A DNA stretch of 64,000 nucleotides from Anastatus disparis (Eukaryota; Arthropoda; Insecta; Hymenoptera; Eupelmidae). This document shows, piece after piece, positions 1 to 12,290 of the stretch. Where the stretch lies: assembly GCA_017163975.1 (NCBI GenBank), contig JAFFSR010000315.1, positions 434,001 through 498,000 of the forward strand, in the 5' to 3' direction. The notes beneath the pieces were generated by a model that saw nothing but the letters and a program-made list of their open reading frames with translations, did no database searches and was not told the origin of the DNA. Each line of letters opens with the position of its first letter. Positions within the stretch are counted from its first letter, which is position 1. Position numbers and translations under genes: made by a program.

Positions 1-390
1 AAGTTTAAAAAAAAATGCTGAAATTTTAAATAAATATGATATTTACATTGAGGAAACGCAATTTTCGTTAAAGATTAAAATCTGAAGATGTAAATTTTTT
101 AATTTAAAAAAAAAGTTATTTTGATGAAAGAATATATAACCATTTATCCTCTTTTTATGGTACATTATTATAATAAAAATTTTTTTTGTTGAAGAATATA
201 ATTTTTTTATCAGTTTGAATTTCGCGCCTAAAATTTGAATTTATTTTGTAGGGAGTTGACGCATGTCACTACTAGGTGGCGATGATTCGTTCTTTGCATT
301 CTCATCAACGACTTAACGCGTTTAAAAATATAGGAAAAGAAAGATAAAAAATAAAGTTGTTTAAGAAAAATTATTTTTTTTGATCTGTCA

Positions 391-669
391 TTGAACAGAA
401 TATCAATAATGGCATCACTGATTGTTAAAATGAAGTGCAAGGATTTAAAAGAAAGGCACAAAAAAGTTGTTTATGATTGCTCCAAAAGTCCGCTTGGAGA
501 ATTAGGTGATCTAACGGAGTCTTTGAAGCGCTTGTATCCAAATACTTCTTTCTCTAGAAAAGATAAAGTATGCCCTTCGTGTTACAAAATATTATCAGAT
601 GAAGTGAAAAATGCGCCTATTCCATTGATTTCAAGCAGTCAACAATCTTCGGAAGATTTTTATTCATAG
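391..669 (+). pseudogene. transposase N-terminal piece (92 aa)
   Basis: Start of the transposase of the long-TIR element. The frame opens with ATG, is lysine-rich, and carries a CPSCYKIL cysteine pair near residues 62-65 that could belong to a zinc-binding module. It stops at 667-669. The downstream frame is open through the same place, offset by one base, and the run of five T at 657-661 is where the two frames join. I therefore read this as one original gene split by a single-base change in a homopolymer. An intron is unlikely because no intervening sequence is needed. Function (DNA binding) is inferred only from position and cysteines. Confidence 0.6.
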
Positions 670-676
670 TGAGGCT

Positions 677-2347
677 GTGGTAGAACAGCTAAACGAGACT
701 TCAAGTAATTTAAAATTAAACATTTCACCAATTAAAATGCCTCAAAGTATCAATATCAAGATGCGAGAATCTTATGCTCTCCGAAAAAGAAAACAAATAA
801 ACGATGCATTTGATTCACAAATAGCAAGTAAAATGATGAAAGTCTACGATATAACGGATTTGCCCGCATTGAATGAAAATAATGAATATAAAACAAATGA
901 TAAATGGCTTGAGAATATTAAAATTGCATTAAATAATTGTTCAAATTTTCTTGAGAAAGTGCGATTGTTGAGTATTATACCAAGTGATATTTCCAAAGAT
1001 TATTTATTATCAGTTTTACCAAATGTAACTATTTATATGATTAATCAAGCACGATCATTGGTAAATAATAAAAAAATTTACAAACAGTCTGAGAACTATT
1101 GTGGCCATTCTTTGGATAGTGAAATTGTAATGAAAGTAAAGGATTATTATCTGAACGATGATTTTAATTGTTCTTGTCAAAGTGCGAATAAAAGCGACAC
1201 AGTATCTATCAAAGAAAATGGTATGAAAACTAAAAAAGTCAAACGCTTTCTTACGCGAAGTATAAAAAAAATATATCAATTATTTAAAGACGAAAATCCT
1301 AAAATGAAAACAAAAATTGGTAAATCAACATCCTACGCTTTAAGACCGAAGTGGGTTATACCACATCCACCCACCGATTCGTGTCTTTGCGTTTACTGCG
1401 AGAATCTTAAACTTATGTTAGATGCTTTGAATAATTATGAAAAAGAGAATAAACAAGACATTGCAGATTTGGAATTGAAAATATGTTCTTCACTTTTTTG
1501 TTCAAAAGATGATATGAAATGTGTACTAAGAGAATGTAAAGAATATCCCATTGGAGATTCTATTGATTTACAAGTAATTTCTTTGACAGAAGAAGATTTA
1601 TATGAAGAAATAATTTATGGTGTTTGGGAAAAATCAAATTTACTGAATAAAACTAGCACAATTGAAAATTTCTTAATAGAGTTAAGAGAGCGCGCTCTCA
1701 CTGTAAGAGCTCATAAATTGGTCAAAGAAATTCAACGTATAGCAATTAAAGAGGTTAAACTTTTAGCAAAAAATAATGACTTCCAATTAGTTATTCATGT
1801 CGATTTTGCAGAAAATTGGACAGTTCTGCTTCAAAATGAAATTCAAAGCTATCATTGGAGTAAAAACCAAATATCAATATTTACGTCGGTATGCTATTTT
1901 GGAAATGATAAAACAGTCAGTTATGTCACCGTCTCTGACGATATTAAACATGATTCGTCTCATGCCCTAATAGCTATAAATTTAATTATCGATAACTTAA
2001 AACAAAAACATATTGCGCAAGATCTTGATGAAATCATAACCATTTCCGATGGAGCTGCCAGTCATTTTAAAAATAGATATCAATTCTATGAGCTTCAAAA
2101 CTCAAAAGTAAACAGAAAATGGCTTTTTTCTGCAACAGGTCATGGTAAAGGCGCTTGTGACGGTATTGGTGGTTTAGTTAAACATTATGCTACCACGCAT
2201 AATCTGTCCAAGAAGAGTGCAGATTTTATTAGAAACGCTGAAAATTTTGCCACTCACGTATCAAAATATACTCCGTTGATTAACATTCTTGTTATCTGCA
2301 AGGATGAGTTAGAAAGTTTTCGACTGACAAAAAAATGGAATGGTTAG
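677..2347 (+). pseudogene. DDE-like transposase, main domain (about 556 aa)
   Basis: Long open frame, by far the longest non-repetitive one in the window. It has no ATG at its 5' edge (first in-frame ATG is residue 21, base 737) because it continues the frame broken upstream. Visible motifs: a CLCVYCENL cysteine cluster near residue 235, HVDFAENW with D376, ITISDGAASHFKN with D458, and GHGKGACDGIGG with D495. The order HVDF-EN, then SDG, then GHGKG-DG-GG matches a family of uncharacterised animal proteins that I associate with mobile DNA. The two early aspartates would be the first catalytic acids, and the third acidic residue is not certain. A fossil relative lies at 40960-41340. Superfamily is left open. 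Host domestication is less likely because the gene is frameshifted and flanked by the element's own terminal arm. Confidence 0.65.
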
Positions 2348-2589
2348 GAAATGCAAAAGAAATTAGAGGGATTTAAAAGATTCACTGTTGGAAAAGTGAA
2401 CGAAACCAAATCTACACTGCCAAAACTTCGAAACATGAGTGGCAAGAAGTAAATTGAAAGGTTTTGCGAATTCGGATTTTTTTATTCACATTAGTTTTCA
2501 ATTCATTAGTGTTCTTTCTCAATTGTATCGCATATTATTTGTTCATTGAAAATGACCGAATAATATATTTTAGTATTTAAAAAACTCAC

Positions 2590-2695
2590 CTTTTCAAAAT
2601 TCAAATTCAAAATTCAAAATTCAGAATTCAAAATTCGAATTCAAAATCCAAAATTCAAAATTCAAATTCAAAATTCAAAATTCAAAATTCAAAGT
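2590..2695. repeat. AATTCAAA short tandem repeat
   Basis: About a dozen copies of a 7-8 bp unit (TTCAAAA/AATTCAAA) with small variants. The tract lies just 3' of the transposase frame and inside the element, so it probably marks replication slippage in a subterminal region. Confidence 0.85.
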
Positions 2696-2724
2696 AAATA
2701 TATTTATTTAAAGTTTCAGCATTT

Positions 2725-3417
2725 TTTTTTAACTTGAAATCGTCATAACTTTGGTTCTGATTAATCAGAATATTCGATCCGAGGTTTATTTTAAAGATTA
2801 TTGTTGATATTTTTGATATATTAATAAATAAAAGCATAATAATAGTTGTAAGAACACGTAAAGTTGGAAAAATAGTACGATGCGCCATGGTATCAATGTT
2901 TTAAAATCAAAAATACAAAAAAACGTTTAAAAATATGTTAAAAAAAAATTAAGTCAAAATCGCATATTCTCACCTATCCTAAAAGTTAGTATTTTTTATG
3001 TATAAAATCATATAAAAATTTCAAAACAAAAAATATAGTTTTTGAGAAAATCGTGTTTCAAAAAAATCGCCTTTTTTCGGTTCTTTGTAAATAACTCAGT
3101 GAGATTAAATTGTATTACAAAAACCGAGATGGCATTCAAAACTAGACAGAATTCCGCACACTTTTGTTAAAAGAACGCCCAAAAAGGTTAAAAATTGACG
3201 GAGCTATAGTCATTTAAAAGTAGAGGTTCATTTTCAATTTTTGAATTTTCGTTTTTACATCCAACACTAAAATTGCTGTAGTAGAAAAAAAAAAATTTTC
3301 GAGCGTCCTACGAGGTAAATTTTATCTTTGTATACATAATAGAAGGTATTTTTATTACTTAGAAGAAAAAAAAAATCGATCAGTGACGGCCTGCATGAAT
3401 CTGAATGGAATCAGCCA
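2725..3417 (+). repeat. right terminal inverted-repeat arm of copy 1
   Basis: Matches 39668-40359 in the same order, including the shared blocks CACCTATCC, ATTGACGGAG and the terminal stretch GACGGCCTGCATGAATCTG followed by GAATGGAATCAGCCA. Divergence is moderate, so the two copies are not recent sisters. Confidence 0.8.
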
Positions 3418-4469
3418 TATTTATAATAAATATATTTATTACTTTATATAATTTTATTTTATTTAAGAAAGTTTGTTCTTCGATTATTTCTTCTATATGA
3501 CCAACTATGCATCTAATAATATATATTATATTAAAAATTAATATATTTTAACATATAATATTGATTTATAATTTTTTATATTTTACGCTGATTTATCTCC
3601 AATTTCAATCTTTTCTTTTACATATTCTGACGTACTATAAGGAATTGTTCTCTGTTTCTTATTTGACATAATTACTATTAATAAAATATATTTATTAATA
3701 AACCTATTGCTTTTTAATTATATTAATAATATATATTATTTATATTATTATTTAGCCTAGAGGTAGGAAAACACTTTTAATTTAATCTAAATTAATGAAA
3801 ATTATTTTAAAAATGTAAAAAAAATATATAATCTAATTGAATGAAATTTTTAACAAACTATTAAGTGAACTTAAATCTTGAACTTTAGTCAAGAAGCAGT
3901 ATGATTGATGTTATAAATTATCTTTCACTTATATATCAAATATTATTGTATTTGTAAAATAAATATCAATATTGATGTAATTAAATATTCTGGTATTTGT
4001 ATAATAAATGTCAGTACTGATGTAATTTATTGCTTTAAAAAAAAAAAATTGCACATACTGGTAGGGTAGTTAAATTTGATTTTAAAAAATAGTCGGTATT
4101 TAATAACAAAAATCCACCTTGATATATAACGTTAAAAAAAACCAACAAAAACAAACAATAGTAAAAAAATCCTTCTTCCCATCGTTTAAAGTACATACTA
4201 AAGCTTGGTTAACCGCGTGAGCACCACTTGACTTCGTATATACACATAGCACACATGAAAATACACTTTGATTTCGAACATCAAAACTCGTGTTGCTTTA
4301 ATAATTTAGATTATTGTTTCTCATAAAATAAAAAATTTTATATTTAACTTTTTATTCTTTTATTACTTACAATTTGTAATTTTGGAAAAACATGAACATA
4401 TCTAATTTATTTATCCTTTTTCCTTAAAAGTTAATTACAAAAAATAAAAAGTAGTTGAAACTTTGTCAA
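3418..4469. other. AT-rich intergenic DNA
   Basis: Very AT-rich sequence with short TA-rich runs. I see no coding signal, RNA gene or clear repeat structure here. Confidence 0.6.
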
Positions 4470-4572
4470 AAATTATCTGATAAAAAAATTTGGTTGTTAT
4501 TACAAAATTTACTTATTATACTAATATCTAGCGGGGGCTGCTACAAAGACAGATAGTTCGGTCCCTTCTTAA
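4470..4572 (+). mobile_element. fragment of TTAA-flanked MITE family D
   Basis: Carries the end sequence CTAGCGGGGGCTG and GACAGATAGTTCGG followed by TTAA at 4571-4574. The same end is found in the complete element at 10566-11014. The other end is missing. Confidence 0.6.
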
Positions 4573-4574
4573 GT

Positions 4575-5382
4575 GCATTCAATGCAAGTCAAAAATCTTT
4601 TGTAATATGCAGATAGGAAAAAGGCTATGTTGATATGAGATAGATTTGACATTTTCTTCTGAAGAAACGATTACAACTCCAATAAAGGTATAATATTGTA
4701 ATTTCGTTTAAATATTTGATGGGGGATAGGAGAAGTATTATTTTGAGAGGTGAAGCTGCTATAGGTTTTTTAAGTTTTGGTGGCAGTATTTCTATTGAAA
4801 ATTGGAGAGAATCTGAAAACTGTTTTTCATTTTAACTTTTTATTATTTAATATAATAATGCTTATAAAATGTTTTATGATGTTCAATATTAATTTGAAAA
4901 TTTGATATTTAAATTCACGAAAGCTTAATGCCGAAATATTGGTAAAAGTTGTGCACATACTGTGATTAATAATTTCTTGATATGCTTTTTTGTGAATGAA
5001 TTTTCGGAGTATATTTCTATAAAATATTCAATTTTTCACAAATAAATAATTGATTAACTAATAAAATTTCACAATATTTTATATTATAATTATTAATTGT
5101 ACAATTGCTAGAACCAATATTTTATTAAAAATTTTTATGCATTTTTTAGTCTCTCTAAAAACAAAAAGCATAAAAATATTAACAATTTCTTAAAATTTAA
5201 AAATTGTAAACGCAAGAAAGAATTTATTTTAGATTTTACTAAAAGAATTTCTAGAATAAATGTTATTAATCGAATGAGAATAGAATATTTTTGAGAATAT
5301 TAAGCAATTTTGTGGCATATTTTTTTTTAATACAAAGGTTGGATAAAATCTAATAGTTTTACATGTCAGCCAAAGTCTCGTT
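4575..5382. other. AT-rich intergenic DNA
   Basis: No coding or structural feature recognised. Open frames here are short and low in complexity. Confidence 0.55.
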
Positions 5383-5984
5383 GATATCCCGAGTAACCTT
5401 TTTACTTCGGCATGCAAGAGGCCCGAAGTTGGTGCCGAATCACCCTTAACGGCACCGAAACTCTTGCCGAATTGTCGCCGTAGTGACACCGCATCGGCGT
5501 GAGGCATGGCAGTGAAAGGGGGCCCACAGAGGACAGCCGAATCTAGCTTATAAAATCATAGAATGAAAGGCAATTCCTATACAATTATTTGTATATACAA
5601 ACAGCTGATTGCCAATAGCGACCGATCGATCAATTGTTCAAGCAACTGTCTACTTTTTAAAATACTTTTTATTAGAGAAAAAATACGAGTTATTCAAGTA
5701 AATTAAATTATTCGAGTAATACTAGTTATTCGAGTTCATATTTTTGTCGCGTACTTGATGGTTTCAAGTACTCAGCTCGAAGTCGAAGGAAAAACTTGAT
5801 TAAATAATTGAGTGCTCGCCCTTGAGGGGTACTCGAATTTTCATTCTAAGAAATCGAAAATATATGAATTACTCGAGTACTCAAAAAAATATGAATTAAT
5901 CGAATAATGATCCGACTTCGGCAACCGAAGATGGCCCAACCGAGAGAAAGTGGTTGCCGTAATAAAAAGGTTACTCGGGATGTC
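5383..5984. mobile_element. MITE with CCCGAGTAACC ends
   Basis: About 600 bp bounded by inverted repeats GAYATCCCGAGTAACC plus TTTTTA (22 bp, one mismatch). The ends are GC-richer than the AT-rich surroundings. The interior has scattered ATTCGAGTA-like words in both orientations and no coding capacity. Target duplication is not clear. Superfamily unknown. Confidence 0.7.
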
Positions 5985-6960
5985 ATCGACAGAATAAGCG
6001 AAATCGAGTACAAATCATAAAAAGATTGTGGATAAAAATGCGCAGTTCGGATATTGTTGGAATTAAAAAAAAAGAAGGAAAAATAAAACGATCGACTATT
6101 GAAACGATCGTACTACTTATTATTAAGCTTGCAGTAAATAATAAAAATATAAGCGGCAGGTTTACAAGTAGATACGATCGATATCCTATTTACTTGAATC
6201 TATTGTTGTTAATACTAATTTTTTGTGTAAAAAGATACTATTTAGTTCAAATAATAGTTTTCAAATTTAAATATTATAATTTTAAAAAAATATACTGTAT
6301 GTGCAAAGTGTCATGATAAACTCGGACGAAATCAACGTTTTTATAAGGATTTTTTTTAATCAATCATCTGTAACTTTTTGGAAAATGAATGGATTAAAAA
6401 AATACGCAAAGCATTTTAAGGAAGAGCAGATTTCCTAGAAGTTTGATGCCCAGTAACGTTCGTATGTGTAAAGTTATTAACGTTTGAAAAATGAGGGCAA
6501 ACAAAATCAACTTTTACAAAGACAGATCTGTATGTAATCCTTTAAATTCAAACGTTTTACAGTAATAAATTTCTAAAACGCAATCCAACTGAGTAATTCA
6601 AACTTAAAATTAGTCAAAAATGTCGAACTATGGTTTTCGCCCAACTTTGAAGCTTTGTAGCTCTAAAAATATGTACTAAAAGAATCTAAAAATTCTGAGT
6701 GGTTCATAATATGGAAAAAAACCATTTTACCAATTTTTAGCGATGAAATATTTTTAGTCCTTTGATTTGACAGAGAATTGTGTATATATATATATATATA
6801 TATGCATCGCTCTGCTGGTCAACCCCCGAATGCGATCACAACTGAATATTCATTGGCTTTGGGTGTAAATTCTATAAATACAATGCGAAGAAAACACTTC
6901 CTCTCTACATTTTATTATTTTTGGGCTTGAGATCAACATATATAAATATATAGCTGCATT
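5985..6960. other. AT-rich intergenic DNA with a (TA)n run
   Basis: Nothing recognisable apart from a TA run near 6781-6803. A frame at 6026-6316 is low-complexity and I do not treat it as a gene. Confidence 0.5.
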
Positions 6961-7405
6961 AAGACTGTTTTTTCATATTGTAGCAAAAAGAAGCTTCAGA
7001 TTTATTCTTAACGTCCTTAAAAGAATTTGTTAGAATTATTTTATATTTTCGTTGAAAGAAGCTCACAAATTTATATTTCATTGTAGTTAAAAGAAGCTTA
7101 TACATGTATTCTTTTGTTCTTGCTAGAAGAAGTTTCCAGACTTGTTTTTTATTGTAGCTAAAAGAAACTTACAGATTTATTTTATATTGTTCTAAAAGAA
7201 GCTTACACATTTATGTTTGATTGTAGCTAAAAGGAGCTTAAATATTTATTTTTTATTGTTGCTAAGGAATTCTACACATTTATTTTTCATTTTTGCTTAA
7301 AGAAGCTTGCAGATTATTTCTCACTGTCGCTAAAAGAAACTTACAAATTTATATTACATTGTAACTTAAAAAAGCTTACATATTTATTTTTCATTGTTAC
7401 TAAAA
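6960..7405 (+). repeat. ~41-bp tandem repeat
   Basis: About ten degenerate units with the core TTGTAGCTAAAAGAAGCTTA followed by a T-rich stretch. The SINE fragment begins where the array ends, which suggests insertion into or beside it. Confidence 0.75.
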
Positions 7406-7740
7406 AATAGAGCTCTTGTCTTCAACGCGGTGGGCACGGGTTCGAATCCTGGCCAGGCACCTCTGACTTTTTTTCGAAAGAAAATTAGTGTATGTGCTAC
7501 CCATATCGCGACTCTTAAAAAATCCGACCTCATTGAGTATCGGTTGATTGTTGGTCATAAAAAGTGGCTGACCATCCATCGGTAGTCAAAGTTTTCGGTA
7601 TGGTGGGTCTGACAGTCTAGCCTGATGTAATGTGTTAAACGGGTACCGGGCTAGGCTCCCTCGACTTCGCCATATAAAAAGATTAATCATATAGAGGACA
7701 AAATCCTTTATATATTAATCTTTTTAAAAAAAAAAAAAAA
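7406..7740 (+). mobile_element. tRNA-derived SINE, 5'-truncated copy
   Basis: Contains a canonical pol III B box (GGTTCGAATCC, near 7439), then a body of about 240 bp shared with the fuller copy at 33448-33844. Its 3' end forms a hairpin (AAAAAGATTAAT pairing with ATTAATCTTTTT) followed by a poly(A) run. The 5' region with the A box is missing, so this copy is probably not transcribed from its own promoter. Open frames across it are incidental. Confidence 0.85.
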
Positions 7741-7747
7741 AAAAAAA

Positions 7748-7900
7748 ATATATATGTGTGCCTTTGTATGTTTATCTGTGTATGTTTATATGCATAAGTG
7801 TAAAAATCGCAAAAGATATGTGTTGGATAAAAAAAAGTCTTAATGTTTTCGTTTGATATAATAGCAGTTACATTTATTAATCAAGGAATTTCTCGTTATA
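7748..7900 (+). repeat. partial unit of the dispersed ~0.3-kb microsatellite-bearing repeat
   Basis: A short TG/TA tract is followed by AAGTGTAAAAATCGCAAAAG and then AAAAAGTCTTAATGTTTT. This is the same order of blocks seen at 15165-15510 and 49095-50650. Confidence 0.7.
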
Positions 7901-7972
7901 ATAATTTTTACTCGAATTAATAATTTAATGCCAAAGTACAATTTTTTTATGACAATGACAATTTTTGACTGA

Positions 7973-8124
7973 TGAGTCCAAATGAAATTTGGTTTTATTT
8001 AAAAATATTGTATTGACCTAGCTTTGATGCAAACAAAACATCATGTTTGTTTAATTTATAAATTTAAAATAATATTAGTAAATTAAAAAATACAAAATTC
8101 GATTGTTTTAGCTCTGACGTCTCG
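7973..8124 (+). mobile_element. fragment of TTAA-flanked MITE family A
   Basis: Matches the right part of the complete 403-bp elements at 50092 and 59827, from GTCCAAATGA to GCTCTGACGTCTCG, ending at a TTAA (8125-8128). The left end is missing. Confidence 0.65.
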
Positions 8125-8133
8125 TTAATAGGC

Positions 8134-8752
8134 GGTCGGAACCAAATCGGTGACTTTTTTAGTGCTTAATAAAATCTATTATAATAATTCATCTACTCAT
8201 TCACGTGGCTTGAATATAGTCATTTTCTCTAGTTATTTATATGAAGGATAATTTTTAATAACTAAAGCGACAAAAATATTTAAAATATTGTCGTCAAGCG
8301 GGAAACGTGGATTCAACTTTTATTGCATGCAAACAGCTGCCGCAGCGACGGTTAAATGGTGTTTTCCATTTAACGACACTATTTTTGAAATTTCTATTGT
8401 TTTAACTATCTTAAATTAGTATTTATATACATGGTTAGAGAAAATTTCTATATTTTAGCCGTATAAATAAGTAAATAAATTATTTTTTAACACTCCGTAC
8501 GCGAAGCTCAATTTCGCACACGATTCACAAAGTGACACGTGCGAAAATTGAGCTTCTTACACGTCGTGTCAATAAATACAGTTCTATACTTGAGTGAAAA
8601 ACTGATTTCTTTCTCGTGTGACCTTTTTACCCTCGCTTCGCTCGGGCGCAAACCACCACACGAAGGGAAAGTTACTTTCACGCATTAGTATCGAAAAATA
8701 ATATTAAACACTTATATTCATCACCGAAGAAAGTCACCGATTTGGTTCCGAC
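8134..8752. mobile_element. MITE with GTCGGAACC ends
   Basis: Bounded by 22-23 bp inverted repeats beginning GTCGGAACCAAATCGGTGAC. AGGC stands just outside both ends and may be a 4-bp target duplication. The element lies immediately beside the TTAA end of a family A fragment. The interior holds further inverted words (GAAGCTCAATTTCGCAC near 8500, partner near 8540). No coding capacity. Confidence 0.7.
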
Positions 8753-9947
8753 AGGCTGTACATGTTAAAATGTACGTCATTATTATAAACTTTCACACTA
8801 TTTCAATTTTAACTTAATGTAAGAAGAACTTTTAAGTTTCTTTATTTCAGTTGAATATATTTATTATTTAAATTGTTATATGCGAATGTTAACTTATATT
8901 TTAATTGGAATTTTTTAACTTATGAATTTTTAATATTTAAAAATATATCATAATGGGACATATTTTCTGTAAATTTTGAAATCATCTATTTTTTAATTAC
9001 ATCAAATTAATTCATTATAAATTTGTTAAATAAATGAGGTCTGATAAGATAATTAAAGAAATAATAGTACATTGTGTACCGAAGGTGCAGAATAGGGGAT
9101 TCCGGCCAGAGTACAATTGAGCGCCAGAACGAAGTGAGGGCACTAAATGTGCACGAGGGCCGCGAACCTCCTTGCGCCCGTGGTACACATATTGATTTTT
9201 GATCCAATGAGTGAAAAATTCGATTTCTATGCTTGTCAAACGGGCGCAAAATAGTACATTCCCGCCCTAGGGCGCAAAATATCTTGTAACACAATTTAAA
9301 TTTTTTATTCAATTCATTTGCTATAAATCGTCTTCAATATTGCCGATATGAAATTAGTCATCCTGTCATGAACTTTGTGGTTTTTATTCAATCGGTAACG
9401 ACGATGACGTTCGCCACCCAGCGTTCCACGATATTTGTTATTATGGTAATTATTTTGAGGATTATATTCTTCTAAAAATGTAAAAGTAATATTTATTGTA
9501 ATAGTATTATATTTCAACTATGTAATTGATTTAATTGGGTTGAATCCATAGTATTATTTTTTATAATACAATTTAAATTTAATTTACATTATGATTGTTG
9601 AATCTTAAAATTTAATTCTTTTTTAAATTATTTTATTAATATTACACATTTTTCCTTACTTTTATGATGATATTGTTGGACAAAATTATGCCCTTGTCTT
9701 GAACCATTTTTACAGTACTTTTTATCGTTTCCTTAAAAAAAATTAATCTATTGAAATTATTCTTGTAGAAAAGTTATTTTTTCTGATTCTCTACAAATCA
9801 TATTTAATAATTATCGATAAAAGTTTAATTATAATGATGATACTTTTTTCTAAATGTATTTACAATTTTTTACAATTATTTTCAATATTTATTATAATTA
9901 TTAAACCTTATAATACCAATGATTTACAAAAATTATTATAGTATTTG
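8753..9947. other. intergenic DNA with a GC-richer patch
   Basis: Mostly AT-rich. The patch 9060-9280 is GC-richer and contains words such as GAAGTGAGGGC that resemble the interior of the preceding MITE, so it may be a diverged repeat. Antisense frames at 9007-9517 lack any family signature. Confidence 0.4.
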
Positions 9948-10251
9948 TAGTCTAGGCGCCCAGAGGGTTTCGTATGAAGCTAGAGGTTCCACCAAGCAAT
10001 AAGGTGATTCACATGTACTTTGAGCCGCTGAATCCGAATTTGCAACTTGCTTTTCGCGCAAGTGGTCGAGTAATTTGTTATAAACAAATTAATTGTTTAA
10101 ATGACTATAGTTTATAAACTACAATAGATGCAGTAATTTTCTCTGCGAAAACTTATATTTTAATAAAAGAACAAAAAAAAATCGTTTCTTTTGCATGTCG
10201 ATTCGATAATTAGAACCAGAGATATGGCAAATATATTACAAAAAAACATAG

Positions 10252-11917
10252 AGACGTAGCGCTAGTGCGGAACGCCCTGGTAAAAAACCTTATAAGTCGA
10301 CTACTAATTGATATTTTTTAAAGTTCAATATGTGTTTGAAAAATGTCAAAGTCTCAGCTTTAATGATAAATTGTTATATATTACTTTTAAATGTTGATAA
10401 ATAAGCTAGAATGATTTGAAGCAGAAAAAATTTTCAATTTTTCAGAATTTTGTTTGTTTATAACGAAATAATATAGGTTAACGAACAAAATATTTCTATA
10501 TTTTTGATATGGAATGATAGGAACCTTCATCTAGTTTAAGAATCTGTCCAGTTTTTTAAATTTAAGAAGAGGCCGAACTATCTGTCTTTGCCTAATAGTC
10601 TTTTTCATCATTTATGTAAACACCATTGACTATGACACGAAAAAAATGGCAGCCCCCGCTAGATACTAGTATAATGGTTAAATTTTATAATAAGAACGAA
10701 ATAATTTAATCATGTAGTTTTTTAATAATATGAGATCTACCAAAAAAGATAGGTTATAATTTAGATTTTCAGTAGGTTTCATATTATTCGAAAACCACAT
10801 GATAAAATTATTTTATCGTGTAGTTTATTAATAATATGAGACCTACTAACAAACTAGAATATAACCTATCTTTTTTGGTAGGTCTCATATTATTAAAAAA
10901 CTACGCGATAAAATAATTTTATTATTGTTACAAAATTTACTTATTATACTAATATCTAGCGGGGGCTACTATTTTAAAATGCTATTGGACAAAGACAGAT
11001 AGTTCGGACCCCTGTTAAGTAAGTAGAACCTAAGATATCACAAATTTAAGCTGTAGCGCCAACTCCTTGCAATACGACATATGTGTGCAATATAGTGATC
11101 GCTTTCCTTATTAAAAATTCTTTTATTATAAACTAATTAATCTCATCCTTTTTTAATTAAATCACTTTTGACTCTATTTTATATATTTTGTCATAATATT
11201 AATGATGTATAATACATTTAGATGAAGTAGATTTAGGGTTTTAAATAATCATTGATTTTTCTACTATAATAGTAAACAATTTACTCAACTTATGGAGTAT
11301 TTTTACATTTATTTTTTTTTTTGCAATTGCAAAAAGAAGAACAATCTATTTTATTCAAAAAATTGGTTTTAACCTTCCGATTTATTAGAGTCATCTATTT
11401 TTAGCCGAATCCTTTTTTATTAAAATTTATTCAATTTCCTAATACAGAGTTGAAATTAATTTTATTGCAAAAGAATGAAATTACTTACCTTATAATAAAA
11501 GAATTTTTAATAAGGAAAGCGATCGCCATATTGCACACATAGGTCGTATTGCAAGGAGTTGGCGCTACAGCTTAAATTTGCGATATCTCAGGTTCTACTT
11601 ACTTAAATTTAAAAAACCGGACAGATTATTAAACTAGATGAAATTTTCTATCATTCTGTATCAAAAATATAGAAATGTTTTGTTCGCTAACCTATATTAT
11701 TTCGTTATAAACAAACAAAATTCTGAAGAATTAAAAATTTTTTCCGCTCCGAATCATTCTAGCTTATTTGTTAACATTTGGAAGTAATATATAACCATTC
11801 ATCATTAAAGCTGAGACTCTGACATTTTTTAAATACGTGTTTGAACTTCAAAAAATATTAATTAGTAGTCGAATTATAAGGTTTTTTACCAGGGCGTTCC
11901 ACGCTTGCGCTACGTCT
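10252..11917. mobile_element. foldback element with ~430-bp arms
   Basis: Left arm 10252-10565 plus 11019-11130 pairs with right arm about 11491-11917. Ends read AGACGTAGCGC on the left and GCGCTACGTCT on the right. The left arm is interrupted by a TTAA-flanked element, while the right arm is uninterrupted and gives the empty-site sequence. No coding capacity. Confidence 0.8.
10566..11014. mobile_element. TTAA-flanked MITE, family D (449 bp)
   Basis: Lies exactly between TTAA at 10562-10565 and TTAA at 11015-11018. The opposite arm of the host foldback element has a single site there, so this is a supported TTAA target duplication. Inverted ends share CCGAACTATCTGTCTTTG, and subterminal blocks CAGCCCCCGCTAG/CTAGCGGGGGCT pair. 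The centre holds a further palindrome around ATAATATGAGACCTAC. TTAA targets are typical of piggyBac and Kolobok superfamilies. I do not choose between them. Confidence 0.85.
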
Positions 11918-12149
11918 TTTTTTCTTTCTAATTTAAATTTAAATTTTCAACAATTTGCGATGCTCAGCATTTACTCCGCGAATTTGCAATAGAAGCAACG
12001 CGTTTTCGTGACATGTTTTTTTTTCCCTTGAAATTTACAATAATAAAAACAAATTAAAAGACTCTCAACCTTGTTTTTTTTTCTTGTTCTGGTGTGTATA
12101 TCTCCGCTTCCCCACACTTCCACCTTGTTCTCTGGTTGATATCTTTAAC

Positions 12150-12290
12150 GGTTGACTAGTTTAGTTGACTGTTGACTGGTATAGTTGAATGTTGACTGGT
12201 ATAGTTGACTGTTGGCTGGTATAGTTGACTGTTGACTGGTATAGTTGACTGTTGACTGGTGTAGTTGACTGTTGACTTATAGTGAAGGGC
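12150..12290 (+). repeat. 20-bp minisatellite
   Basis: Six to seven copies of a unit near TGTTGACTGGTATAGTTGAC. Threonine/serine-rich antisense frames through it are artefacts of the repeat. Confidence 0.9.

Larger units (their letters stand above)
1..3417 (+). mobile_element. long-TIR DNA transposon, copy 1 (left end outside window)
   Basis: A DNA transposon copy holding the transposase reading frames at 391-2347 and a right terminal arm of about 690 bp (roughly 2725-3417). The arm ends in GGAATCAGCCA. It is recognised because the same arm recurs at 39668-40359 and, inverted, from 34669, where both ends of a relative are present. The block at about 212-310 also matches 38394-38505 of that relative. 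The left terminus lies upstream of the window. Between gene and right arm is a short tandem tract at 2590-2695. The element belongs to no superfamily I can name with confidence. Its transposase has DDE-like acidic motifs and cysteine pairs. It is inactive as it stands because of a frameshift. Confidence 0.75.

Noticed and set aside
7425..7475. Possible functional tRNA gene
   Set aside because: The B box is perfect, but no cloverleaf with acceptor stem can be made and the segment is the head of a SINE that recurs at 33.5 kb.
7394..7585. Reading frame of 63 residues
   Set aside because: It runs through the SINE, including the pol III B box, and has no relation to a protein.
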